Of a stretch of DNA of 64,000 nucleotides, positions 21,130 to 31,208 are shown one piece after another. Both the position numbers and the translations under genes were made by a program. Below the pieces are notes generated by a model that saw only the letters and a program-made list of their open reading frames with translations, was not told the origin of the DNA and searched no databases. Each line of letters begins with the position of its first letter. Position 1 is the stretch's first letter. Source of the DNA: Platanthera guangdongensis (Eukaryota; Streptophyta; Magnoliopsida; Asparagales; Orchidaceae); contig CM077159.1 in assembly GCA_039583875.1 (NCBI GenBank), forward strand, positions 1,634,812 through 1,698,811, read 5' to 3'.

Positions 21130-23206
21130 TCACATAACAGTGGGAGACTTTTAGATACAAACTCGCAAGTAAATTAAAGGACGCATTTTGATGGATTAAA
21201 AGGATACGAATGCGCCTAATTAAATTAAAACCATGTGGGGTGAACCCATGTGCAACATGACTAGAATTAATAGTAGAAATTAACAGAACTATGTCAGGTG
21301 GCACGGGTGCTTTAAATTCAAAAATTATTTCGGTGGAACCGAACGTTTTCATTTTAAATTTGGAAATAAATTTTGATTTAAAAATGTCGTAATGAATAGC
21401 CAGCAGAAAACGTTCGTCACCAACTATGTTTACCCACATCCATTGTAGTAAGCCTAATGGGGACGCGGTAATAATGAACTTCTCCAAATATAAAGGCCTA
21501 GAAATGACTAGCTCATGTCCTAACAAATCATCTACTCGAGTTAAATGAACCGGAGGGAGAGTCGACATGGGTGATTCCGTAGGGGAAGTTAAGTCACACT
21601 CAACGTCAAAACACGGATAACTCGTCCAAGAACAAGCCTCCGGTTGCAGGCCGTTAAAATCATAGGAAAAATTAAACAGTGGATTCGTCCTCACATAAAA
21701 TCCAGCCGACATGTCTTCCAATTCATTAGATATATCATTTAATTCAGAATCAGTGGTCATATCATAGGTTGGCAAAATCGTACCTGACAAAATTTCTAAA
21801 CTAACACGGGCCCCAGGCGAAGGAGCTATCAATGAAATGTCTATCAGACCCTCAGTGCAACCGTCCTCCAAAGAAAAGTCTTCCGCGCAGGGTAAATCTA
21901 CCAAAGCTTCACAACCTTCGTTTACCAGCTCTTCCCATGAGGTGGGTACATAGCCTAAAGCAGAATAGAGGGATGTGCAAATCGAATCCCGGGGAGTATC
22001 AAAATTAACTTGACTTTTAAGCGGCGTTGATATCGTAAACGAACTAACTCCCGGATGTATCACACTAAGATTATCCCAAATTGAACGACCATCCCAAGGT
22101 GACTCTTCCAATACCGTTGAAACATCTATTAATTCTGGGTCATCCATTATAATATTGTGATCCTCACTCGCACTTATCCGACTGGATTGATCTAACGGGG
22201 AAGCTAAATAAGTGGGCACCTCAATATGTTCCGAGCTAGAAGGAACTAGCTCGTGTTCTAGAAGGTCTTCACCTAAATCAGTAACAGGTAAGTTCTCAAC
22301 ATCGGGTGACTCAGCCGGAAAGTCTTCTGACTCAGGGTCATCAGAGGACTCCGTAACTATCATGGGAGACGCCTTAGAAACATCGCCGAAAGGAAGAGGA
22401 GACGATTCCTCAAAGGAGAAGTCCTCATCCAGGTCACTAGGGTAACCAATCTCCTCAACGTCACTAAAAGCATCAACGAGAATTGCATCATCCTCAGTGA
22501 CGGGCTTAGTCCTATTCACATCCTTAGGTTCAACAGGAGAGTCATACACTATCGTAAGTGAAGGAAGACTCTCACCTGACTGATTAACTTCATCATCTAG
22601 AGATTCTATATCCATATAAGAATCCTCAGAGGTATCAGTCACTATACCAGAGGGATTAGATGTCGAGGCTAAAGAAGTTAGCACCCTAATAGTAACCTCT
22701 TTCGAGTTCAAATTTTGGGGTCTAAATGGCCTATGTTCCCTATAGGTGGGACTAGGCACAGTTTGTGTATTACTACCTCTCTGGGGATAGGATCTATCCT
22801 GAGGCGTATGGTCACTCCTATAAGTAGATACGGGTCTGGTGCCATAACTATTCTTACTAACGGGTGTGGTGCTATTGGTGCGCACGTAGGCAGGATCAAA
22901 TTGATCCGACAGGAGGCTACGCATGTGCGGCCAAGCATAATGATAGCTACCAACACGACGCTCTTCGTTTAACCAAAATAATCGGGCTCGACCTACTAAT
23001 CACTCTCGGGTAAAGCTAACCTTTTCGTAGTCATCCTATAAGTGACAATTAAAATATTGTTCTAATCCCTTAAGCCAGTCTCTAAAATTTTGGGTATAAT
23101 CCAAACCGTCATAAGTAGGATAAATATGCTGTGCCCTAGGGGTGTGTTTAGCCATATCCTTAGCATAGGAATAGTCTAACTGGGTAGCATATATGTCATA
23201 TGGCAT
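21098..23206 (-). pseudogene. TagE ORF1: gag-like N-terminus fused to a long acidic protein
   Basis: One frame of 703 codons from an ATG at 23206 to a stop at 21098, broken only by TAG (in HL-stop-DDYEK) and TGA (in TRE-stop-LVGRA); the 608-residue part after the breaks is open. The first 100-120 residues resemble a Ty3/gypsy capsid domain: FRDWLKGLEQYFNCH, GRARLFWLNEE and WPHMRSLLSDQFDPAYV fit the usual W-L-EYF, A-W and M-L-RF-P-Y pattern. No zinc knuckle follows. Residues about 170-470 are rich in D, E, S and P, and the rest is unknown. Plausibly an RNA- or particle-binding protein that lets TagE be packaged in trans. Confidence 0.65.
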
Positions 23207-23790
23207 TTAGTGAGAACCAGAGAGAAAACTCACCCAGAACTAGTGCACATGCAACGACTAACTAACCTGGACCTATTTAATTTTCAAAGATGGAATTGTT
23301 CCCGCTTAGCCACTAAGGTTATAATTATATAAAATAGATTTTCCGGCTGGCAAAAATATGTGGATTATTAAAAAAAATTTATTTTTGAATTTTGCTGAAA
23401 ATATAAAAATATAGGCCGCTATTTGCAAATCAAATATTAAATTTTAAAATAACTTAATAAAAATAATGACTTAATGAAAAATTAATTTTTTTTTTTTTGG
23501 ATTTTTGAAATTGGAAATTTGAAATTTGAAATTTCAAATTTTGAAATTTGAAATTTGAATTTTGAAATTTGAAATGTGAAAATTTGAAATTTGAAATTCG
23601 AAATTTGAAATCTGAAATCTGAAATTTGAAATTTATTTGTTTTTAATTTGAACTTTGAAATTATGGAATTTTAATGCATTTCATGAAAACTAATTTTCTA
23701 AATATTTATCTGCAACGAAACGGGTGAGTGCGTACGTACGTGCCACATAAGAGGGGGAGGAGTGCCAATTAGGAAATTGACGTGAACCTC
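23207..23790 (-). other. TagE leader with AAATTTC heptamer repeat
   Basis: AT-rich leader between primer-binding site and gag. From about 23506 to 23634 it is a nearly continuous tandem array of GAAATTT with one-base variants, next to a run of T at 23487-23498. No coding frame is supported. Confidence 0.8.
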
Positions 23791-23802
23791 CCTCTGATAC
23801 CA
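23791..23802 (-). other. TagE primer-binding site
   Basis: TGGTATCAGAGG on the minus strand, three bases from the LTR end at 23806. It establishes that the right-hand LTR is the 5' one. Confidence 0.9.
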
Positions 23803-23805
23803 AAT

Positions 23806-24663
23806 TGATGTAGGCTCACTCTTTCGAGTGTTATGGGTGGCCGACGGAACTAACACGACGTTCTCCGATAACTCTCACGTCACACTCAAGCATATAACGT
23901 AGCAACAACAAAATTAATATTGTTACTAATTAAAGATTACAGGGGGGTTCGCAAGGCCCCTTAAGATAATACCAAGGCGATATGCCGAGGGTGACCGACG
24001 GAACTAACACGACGTTCTCCGATAACTCTCACGTCACACTCAAGCATATAACGTAGCAACAACAAAATTAATATTGTTACTAATTAAAGATTATAGGGGT
24101 GTTCGCAAGGCCCCTTAAGATAATACCAAGGCGATATGCCGAGGTCCTCTCAAGCGAAAAGAACCCACACAGTTCAATCTAGCATTGTTGTACCAAAAGA
24201 GAATCCACCGAAAACAAAAGATTCAGACAAGGGTGGTTCTCTCCCAACAAAATAAAACGAGGGCCACCATGCCTCACGAACTTAAACGAAAGAGATAAAC
24301 ACGACAATAACTAAAAGAAATTAGCCACGAAAATTCAAGCATTACACAAGCCACGGAATTTGCCAATGCCACAAGATCTATCTAAAGAAGAGAAACACAT
24401 AAAGGTGGAAATGTTCGTTACCCAACCAGATTTGATGAATCCGGCTCACTCTACTAGAATCGTTCTTCAACGGCTCCGCCAGAGATACGCCGGAGGGAGA
24501 GAAATTCGTCGCCTTCTTCGTATCACGCTATATTTGGAAAGTCCCGGCGAAATCTTCTGAATATGGAAATAATATTTCCCAATAAGGCAGGAGAGAGAAA
24601 GGTGGCAGGATATCGAAAAAAATTAAGGAATTATATAATTTCAAATTTGGTAGGTAGAGAATT
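23806..24663 (-). repeat. TagE 5' LTR, part next to the internal region
   Basis: Matches 19062-19770 of the 3' LTR but carries a direct tandem duplication with period 154 bp (first copy from 23835, second from 23989, ending about 24142). It stops at 24663, where Gyp3 is inserted; GAATT at 24659-24663 is the left Gyp3 target copy. Confidence 0.92.
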
Positions 24664-24879
24664 TGTAACATCCCATTTCCAACTAGACCCCTAAGAGTGG
24701 TTTTGGCCATGACTAGGTCATGACAAAACCCTGGGAAGCCAGAAATGGGCCAAGAGATAGGAGGCCAAGGTAGGGATCACCATGGTCTGCAGATAGTAGA
24801 ATTCTGAACAATAGTTTAGGATGACAATGGGGCTTCACCATGACCCCAAGACCCTACCACAACACTCCCAAACATTTTG

Positions 24880-25565
24880 GGAGACCCATTAGAGCCAAAA
24901 GGACCCATTAGGGCCAACCCAAGAGGCCCAGTTGACCAAGGTCAACCCTAGCCCTGAATGGGTCAACCTAGCCTACTTAGGGCCAATAGACCCACTCCTA
25001 GTCTAGAGGACCCCACCTATTCCCTCCTAACCCTAAAGTGAGGTCAATGGGTCACTAAGGACACATTGGGGTCAGCCCTAGAGGCCAGGTTGACCCAAGT
25101 CAACTCAAGCCCTAATCTGGTCAAAGTACCCTTCCTAAGGGTATGTGACCTCCAAAGTGCAGGGTAACCCCACATAACCCTACCTAGACCCTAAGGGAAG
25201 TCAATGGGTCACCAAGGATCCATAGGGGTGGACCCTAATGGTCATGGTGGCCCAAGTCAACTCTAGCTCTAAAATGGTCAAAGTGACCTTACCAAGGGTC
25301 AAGTGACCTTTAAGGTGCCAAGTCAACCCTACCCAATCCTACATAGACCTTAGGGGAGGCCAATGAATCACCTAGGACCCAATGGGGTCAGCCTAGATGG
25401 TCAAACTGACCAAGTCAACCCTCATTGAGGGTCAAGTCAACTTAGCCCAAAAAGGGCTAACCCAAGCTCAAGCCACTTCTCCCTTAGGCTAAGCCCATTC
25501 CCATGATCATCATAATCCAGTGGGCTGCCTTTAGCTTGTGGGGTTGACTAGTCAACCAGAGGTGA
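24880..25565. promoter_or_regulatory. Cluster of TTGAC[C/T] (W-box-like) motifs in Gyp3 U3
   Basis: About 19 copies of TTGACC, TTGACT or their complements within about 690 bp, set in loose repeats such as GTCAATGGGTCACCAAGGA. TTGAC[C/T] is the core recognised by plant WRKY factors. The 3' LTR has the same cluster at about 35100-35785. That WRKY proteins act here is inference. Confidence 0.5.
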
Positions 25566-28399
25566 CTAGGAGAGAGAAAAGAGCTCCTCTCCATGATAAT
25601 GGAGGAGAGAGAAAATGGGGAAGAGGAAAGGGAAGAGAGAAGCCGGCCAAGGAAGGCCAACAGCCACCAGTAATGGCTGTAATCAACTCCTCTAGGGGAG
25701 AGGAGTTGATTCCAGCCGTTTCCCGGCCACCAAGGGGTGGGTTCAGCCCCCCTCCACACAACCCGAGCCACTCCATTAATGGTGATAATGGCCATTGAAG
25801 AACCAGCCTCTCCCCTCCCCCAATTGCCATTTAAACACCTTCAGGGAGCCGAGGGGATCATTTTGGAGCACTTACCTGGAGGAGACGAGCCATTCCACTG
25901 TGCAGTTGCAGAAGCCGAGCGCCGCCGCCGTCGCCAATGGCATCCCGCCGCTCCTCTCGCATCCAGGCCGCCAGGAAGGTCCTCCTCCTCTCCTTAACTC
26001 GCGGGTAGATCCTAGGAATCGTTAGGCTTGAGTTTCGGGCTCAATTGAGCCCGATTCAGTCCGGGATTTCTCCTGGTTTCGGCAAGAAAATTTCTTGCTT
26101 AATCCGCCGGAAAACGCCTCTCCGGCGGCGGAGCCGCCGCCTGACGATAGCCACCACCTCAACGGAGGTGTTGGTGGCGATGGCCGGCCGGGGAAGGGGC
26201 TGGATCGCCGGCGGCAGGGCTTGGAAATCGCTCCAGGCAGAACCAATCTCAGCCATTGGCTCAGTGGGGATGATGACCAGATGTCGTCGATCTGCGCCAA
26301 GATTCGCGCAGCATCAGATCAAATACTATAGGAATTAAATAAGAATCATTTCATTTCTGTCACACTGGATGTATTTAATGTATTTTATTTTTAAAAATAC
26401 TTAGGGACCCTGATTGGAATTTGCCCAACATGAACATTGTAGCTTAGGGTGTCTAGTTTGCAGCAAAAATTGTTTGGACCCTTTTGGGTCATTGGTTAGA
26501 CCAGGGCACCCATTTTGGTGGGACATACCCTTAGGGCTAGGCAGTCACTAAATTGAATGCCCACTCTTCACCCCAAGCCCAAATTGGCTGAAATTTTGGC
26601 AGAGAGTCTATCCTAGACATACCTAGGGCCTGCCCAAAAATGGGAATTTTTGGGGAAAATATTTCTATAGTTTTGGTAAATATTTAATAATTATTAGATA
26701 AATTAAATAGGTGCCCTAAACACATCCAAACCCTCCCAAATTTTGGTGAGTGGTCCCTGGGCTCCAATTAGGTTCCTGTATAAAATTTCATTTGATTTGG
26801 ATGTGTGTTGAATAGGTTTTGACCCAACCCTATTTATACCCTATGAAGGGCATTTTGGTCAAAAGTGGCACTTTTGGTTTTGAGTGACCAAATCACCTCA
26901 ACAGAGGCTGAAATTTTGGCCACTGATATAATTTGACTTTTTACACTCACTTATGGAGTTTGGAGTGGATTGGACTAGGGTAGCCCTAGAATGTTAGGGT
27001 AGGCCCTTTAGGGTAAATCTCTAGGGTTTGAAGAAACTGGGGTCAAAAGACCTTGGATGGACTTGAAACTTGGGAATGATGTCCATAGGGTTACTATGGT
27101 CCTGTGGTTAAAATTTTAGGGCTTTTGGAAGACTTAAGACCCCTTAAATCCATAACCCTAGTTTAGGGCACTAGCTTTGAAACCATAAGATCTAATACCA
27201 AAACTTTCTGAAAAGGCTTGAGTTATTGAATGGGTAGTTGCTTAGGGTATACATATCTCTGGAAATTTTATAATAAATTTTGGATGAATATTTTTGGTAC
27301 TTTATTCACAAAGTCATATTTTACAATTTTCACTTAGGAATTTTTGCAGAAAAATATACTTGATTAAACCTGATGAAACTTAGCAAAGGGGCTTATAGTC
27401 ATGATACCCATCTCTGTAAATTTTTATGGAATTGTTGAAGAATGATATTTGGTAGCTGCTTCTTTAACTATTTAATTCTATGAAACTTTGGAAAATTTAT
27501 TAATGACATTTAGATTGTCTGAAAAATTTTAATTTCTTCATCATGATGTTTCTAGTTCCTTAGGAAGCCCTAGTAATTTTTACATAATTATTGGAGACAT
27601 ATTTGTGGCACTTCCTTCATTATATTTGATTTTAGGAATTACTTAAATAAATCCTTTAGAGGTCAAGAACTATCTGGAAAATTATGAAAATTGGCAACCA
27701 ATAATATTTCTCTGTTATTTAGTGAATACAAATTTTAGGAGGTCATTACCTGAGAAAATCATATGGTTCATGTTCAAATTGACTATGGCTTAGTTTTTTA
27801 GGAAAATTCAATAAATAGCAGATTAATTGGGAAAAATATGATTTTCTGAATTTAGTCTATATTTATCATAATAGACCTCTAATAATTATCATAAGGGTAC
27901 TGGATGAGTATTTCATGTACTTCCCTTTTTACGGGTCATGTAGCTTAAGTGGTCTGCATATAACAAAACTGCAGGATTTCATTTGGATATGAATTAGGGC
28001 AAGTATGATGGGTCCTGATGGATTGTTACAAGGACAAGTGGAATGGGCTGCGTCTTCGGAAGATGAGTGAGTAAGGTGTGAAACTGTCTAGGGTTATAGA
28101 TGTTTGGGTCCGACGAAAGATCGTCCTACCCAAGGAGAGTGGAGTCAAGTTACCCTAGGATTAGCATATCGAAATATGAGAAAATAAAGGGTAAGGGAAT
28201 CAACCAATAATAAAATAAGTACCTTGCGAAAGGGAACATTGGGCGTAATCCCAACATAGTTCCTAGTGCCCCTTGAGAGCCCTACACAGGGAATACCGGG
28301 GGCAGTCCTGGGTTAACGTAAACTGTTTAACAAGCTGAAAAGAGTAACTTAGTAATTAGGGTTGCACATTTCACAGACACTGATGGCACGGGATGTTAG

Positions 28400-28503
28400 C
28401 CGGGAGCTTCAGCTCGGATGGTTAAAGATGGACTTTGGGTCCGGGGAGCTTCGGCTCGATTGTTTGTGACGGACGTGTTGGTCCGGGGAGCTTCGGCTCG
28501 GGT
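28400..28503. repeat. Triple GGGAGCTTCGGCTCG repeat
   Basis: Three copies of GGGAGCTTCGGCTCG (one with CAG in place of CGG) spaced about 40 bp apart and joined by GACGGAC-TTGGTCCG-like spacers. Each copy can fold GAGC-TTCG-GCTC, a stem with a TTCG tetraloop. The 3' LTR copy is at about 38620-38720. Confidence 0.75.
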
Positions 28504-28916
28504 TTTGATCACGCTAAATTTGCATGTGCATAAAAGGAAAGTAAATTAAGGTGGTGGGTCTTCGGTATTGGAGGGTCGATGCACCGACGCCAATACGTTG
28601 ACTCGGCAAGTGTGGTTAGCACTTCGCCAACAGAAGTCCGGTGCGCCAGCCGGCAAGAGTACGCAGGAGTCCGCTTCGTGCACCAAGCATTGAGGCATAC
28701 GATAGGTCTGACCGGTAGTGCTTTACTGGTTTAGAGGTGGGCGAGGCCCAACCCACCGCTTCCGTCTGCCACTACGGAGGTATCCTGGGAGGTTACGGCT
28801 CCAGAAAGGGGGAACTAAAGGTCTGTGTGCACAGAGTCGGGTGTGTGTGTTGCACTTGCATGATCCATCATACCCACTTGCATGTCATAGCATAATCGTT
28901 ATCTTAAACCTTGACA

Positions 28917-29137
28917 CCTAAAGTATAAGTGGAATGGGACGCTTATACTTTAGGACCTGCAAAACGACCCCTTAGTCTATAAGCTTGTGTGGGCAAGTTT
29001 ATAAATTAAGGTTAATTTTGATATATTTAGTTACTGCTGTTTTACCACCGACACCCCAGCGTATAAATCGGTATGGGACTTTTTATACGATGGGAGCCTT
29101 GCAAAAGACCCCTTGGCTTATGTGTTTTTCACATAAG
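28917..29137 (+). other. Four hairpins in two related pairs in the Gyp3 LTR
   Basis: H1 28917-28954: CCTAAAGTATAAG with CTTATACTTTAGG, 13 perfect pairs. H2 28978-29003: TATAAGCTTG with CAAGTTTATA. H3 29060-29089: CGTATAAA with TTTATACG. H4 29117-29137: CTTATGTG with CACATAAG. H1-H2 and H3-H4 are each joined by a similar linker (about GCAAAACGACCCCTTAG and GCAAAAGACCCCTTGG), so a two-hairpin module has been duplicated. The 3' LTR has it at about 39135-39355. Confidence 0.8.
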
Positions 29138-29776
29138 TGAAGGTTACTTTTCATATTACAGCTTATTGTCTTTATATGCTATAGAACTTACTAGAATAGG
29201 ACCGCTGTCATCTGCCTTTGATATTCTCCACCTTCAAGTCCTCCCCTTTCTTCCTCTCCGCTCGGTGCCTAGGAGCCGTGGGGGAAGGGGTGGGGGATGA
29301 TAGGACTTAGTCTTTTAGACTAACGTTTTTCGAACCGCATCATTTAGGGGATCGTGGAGACCAGCATGGAGGAGCAGCCCAGAGACCGGTGCGCTTGGAG
29401 GTGGGGCAGTCTAGCTCCGGAGTTCATACAGCCGGGACTGTGAGTCTCGACCTTTAGTAGTTTTTCAGCTTTTGCTTCCGCATGAGTGATTTTGTAGTGA
29501 GGATATGTTGTACTGGGCATAAGCCCGTTTGCTACTCTGATATTGTTTTCTGTGGACACTCCCTTCGTGGAGTTATATTTATATGTCATGTGATTCTCTG
29601 TGGACAGATAGTTTCCATTTTACTTCATTTTGCTACTTTTATGTGATCGAGATGGCCGGCAGAATCGGCGCTTTGTGGTGATGACTCTTCAGGGCGTGAA
29701 CGGGTCACCGCAAAACGGCGGTTCTGGGCCTAAGACCCCGGTGTCCGAAAAGAAAAAAAAAAGGGGGTCTTACAAG

Positions 29777-29788
29777 TGGTATCAGAGG
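29777..29788 (+). other. Gyp3 primer-binding site
   Basis: TGGTATCAGAGG two bases after the 5' LTR. The leader from 29789 to 29958 has no other feature I can support. Confidence 0.9.
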
Positions 29789-29958
29789 AGACCTCGATCG
29801 AAAAGTAGCCGTCCACAACCCTGGGTCACCCCCGCGCGGGTTTAGTTTAGGGACAAACTAAGCAGCGGAAGCGGTGGTGTGCCCATATGGGGGGAATCAC
29901 ATGTAAATTGTCCACTATCATTAGGCATTGAGTCGATTACCTACTGATGTAGTTCGTT

Positions 29959-31143
29959 TTGCAGCCCTCAGCTCAGCCCACCCCACAAGGTGGAGCTCAG
30001 CAGACTCCAGACATTGCACCACCTCCCATGGTCCCCACACCTTTCCTCCAGTCAGACATGGGGCAGACCCTTACAGCTATCCTTGAGGCCTTCCGAGCTC
30101 AGCAAGCCCCAGCCCAGCAGCCAAACCCAGGGGCCAACTGGATGAGCACCTTCCGAGGACTCTCTCCCCCATCTTACTTGGGGACAGAGTCGGCAGTACG
30201 GACAGAGGAGTGGCTGGATGTGATGTACGAGATATTGACTGGGATACGATGCCCTTGGGAGGAGAGGGTGGCCCTAGTGGTATCTTGCATGGAGTCACAT
30301 GCCAAGCGGTGGTGGAAGACGCTGTTGGACACGACTTTTGCGGATAGAGAGATTGCAAAAATCACTTGGGAAGAGTTCAGGGCCACGCTGCTGGAGCACT
30401 TTGTTCCTCAGTCGGCCAGGGACGAGTTGGAGGAGCGTTTCTTGCAGCTGAGGCAGGGCACCAGGACAGTGGTGGAGTACCACCGAGAGTTCGATCATTT
30501 GGCCCGATATGCGGGCTCCTATCAGCTGGATGAAGCAGGTTACGTCAAGAGGTTTTATAAGGGCCTAAAAGAGGAGTTGAGGGAGGCCCTGCTTTTTGTC
30601 TCTGACGGGCCCATCTCCCGGATTTTGGAGATGGCGAAGAGGATTGAGGCCGACTGGCACACCACTCGGGGCCAGAAACGGCAAGCGGAGGACCAGGGCT
30701 GGAGGGCCCGAAATGATCAGCGGCGAGGCATCGTACCAGATGGAAGAAGGGCAGAGGAGCAGCCTCGTCAGGAGTTGAGGCAGGAGCCGAGAGAGCAGGT
30801 GGTCTTGGCCCCTCAACCTCACCGGATCCAGGAGATGCAGAGACCCCGGGGTATGGCGTATCCCCCGCCGGAGTGCTTCCATTGTCACCAGGTGGGACAT
30901 CTCCGGAGAGACTGCCCTATGAGGGGGGCACCACCTCCAGCACCATGGGGTGGCCCACCGGCCCAGCATTTCGGAGGCCGAGGACGCGGCCGAGGACGTG
31001 GTTACCAGGGAGGCGACCGCAGGCAGAATGGGGAGCAGATTTACGCTTTGGACTTAGCACAGCCCCGGAACCCGGACAGGGTTATTGCAGGTAAGAGAGT
31101 AATCTTAATTTTGGAGTTATTCTTTGCTCGTATTAAGTGTTGA
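29959..31143 (+). CDS. Gyp3 gag
   Basis: A 394-codon frame without an ATG at its start: it opens with TTG after an in-frame TAG, and TTTTGCAG there looks like a 3' splice site. The first in-frame ATG is at 30028. The capsid domain covers about residues 60-205 (EEWLDVMYEI, AKRWWKTLLD, TWEEFRATLLEHFVPQSA, ELEERFLQLRQGTRTVVEYH, RFYKGLKEELREALL). One zinc knuckle follows, CFHCHQVGHLRRDC (about residue 305), then an RG-rich tail (GGRGRGRGRGYQGG). Gag forms the particle and binds RNA. The last 17 codons are read from the putative intron at 31091, so the unspliced RNA gives gag alone. Confidence 0.88.
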   Translation: MQPSAQPTPQGGAQQTPDIAPPPMVPTPFLQSDMGQTLTAILEAFRAQQAPAQQPNPGANWMSTFRGLSPPSYLGTESAVRTEEWLDVMYEILTGIRCPWEERVALVVSCMESHAKRWWKTLLDTTFADREIAKITWEEFRATLLEHFVPQSARDELEERFLQLRQGTRTVVEYHREFDHLARYAGSYQLDEAGYVKRFYKGLKEELREALLFVSDGPISRILEMAKRIEADWHTTRGQKRQAEDQGWRARNDQRRGIVPDGRRAEEQPRQELRQEPREQVVLAPQPHRIQEMQRPRGMAYPPPECFHCHQVGHLRRDCPMRGAPPPAPWGGPPAQHFGGRGRGRGRGYQGGDRRQNGEQIYALDLAQPRNPDRVIAGKRVILILELFFARIKC

Positions 31144-31206
31144 TAGAACTACTACACAACCTAGGTTAGAAAACCTTACACCAGAGTTTCTTTCAAACTG
31201 ATTTAG
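31091..31206 (+). other. Gyp3 intron joining gag and pol
   Basis: GCAG|GTAAGAG at the 5' end and CTGATTTAG|GAATGG at the 3' end, 116 bp, T-rich with a pyrimidine stretch (TTTCTTTC) before the acceptor. Removal joins gag codon G to GA of pol as GGA with the frame kept, giving VIAG followed by [10 protein letters not shown]. Without splicing, translation ends at 31143. Confidence 0.75.
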
Positions 31207-31208
31207 GA

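Larger units (their letters stand above)
24664..29774 (+). repeat. Gyp3 5' LTR (5,111 bp)
   Basis: Exceptionally long. Order of contents: GGTCAA-rich repeats (24880-25565); a GC-rich block with short frames of no known domain (25540-26330); an AT-rich, gene-free stretch (26340-28370); a triple GGGAGCTTCGGCTCG repeat (28400-28503); four hairpins (28917-29137); and a pyrimidine-rich run near 29240. The start of transcription could not be placed. Confidence 0.94.

Noticed and set aside
25540..26330. Several overlapping frames of 66-103 residues on both strands, repeated at 35757-36557
   Set aside because: They lie in the GC-rich part of the Gyp3 LTRs. Their presence in both copies only reflects LTR identity, and none shows a domain or a better frame than the others.
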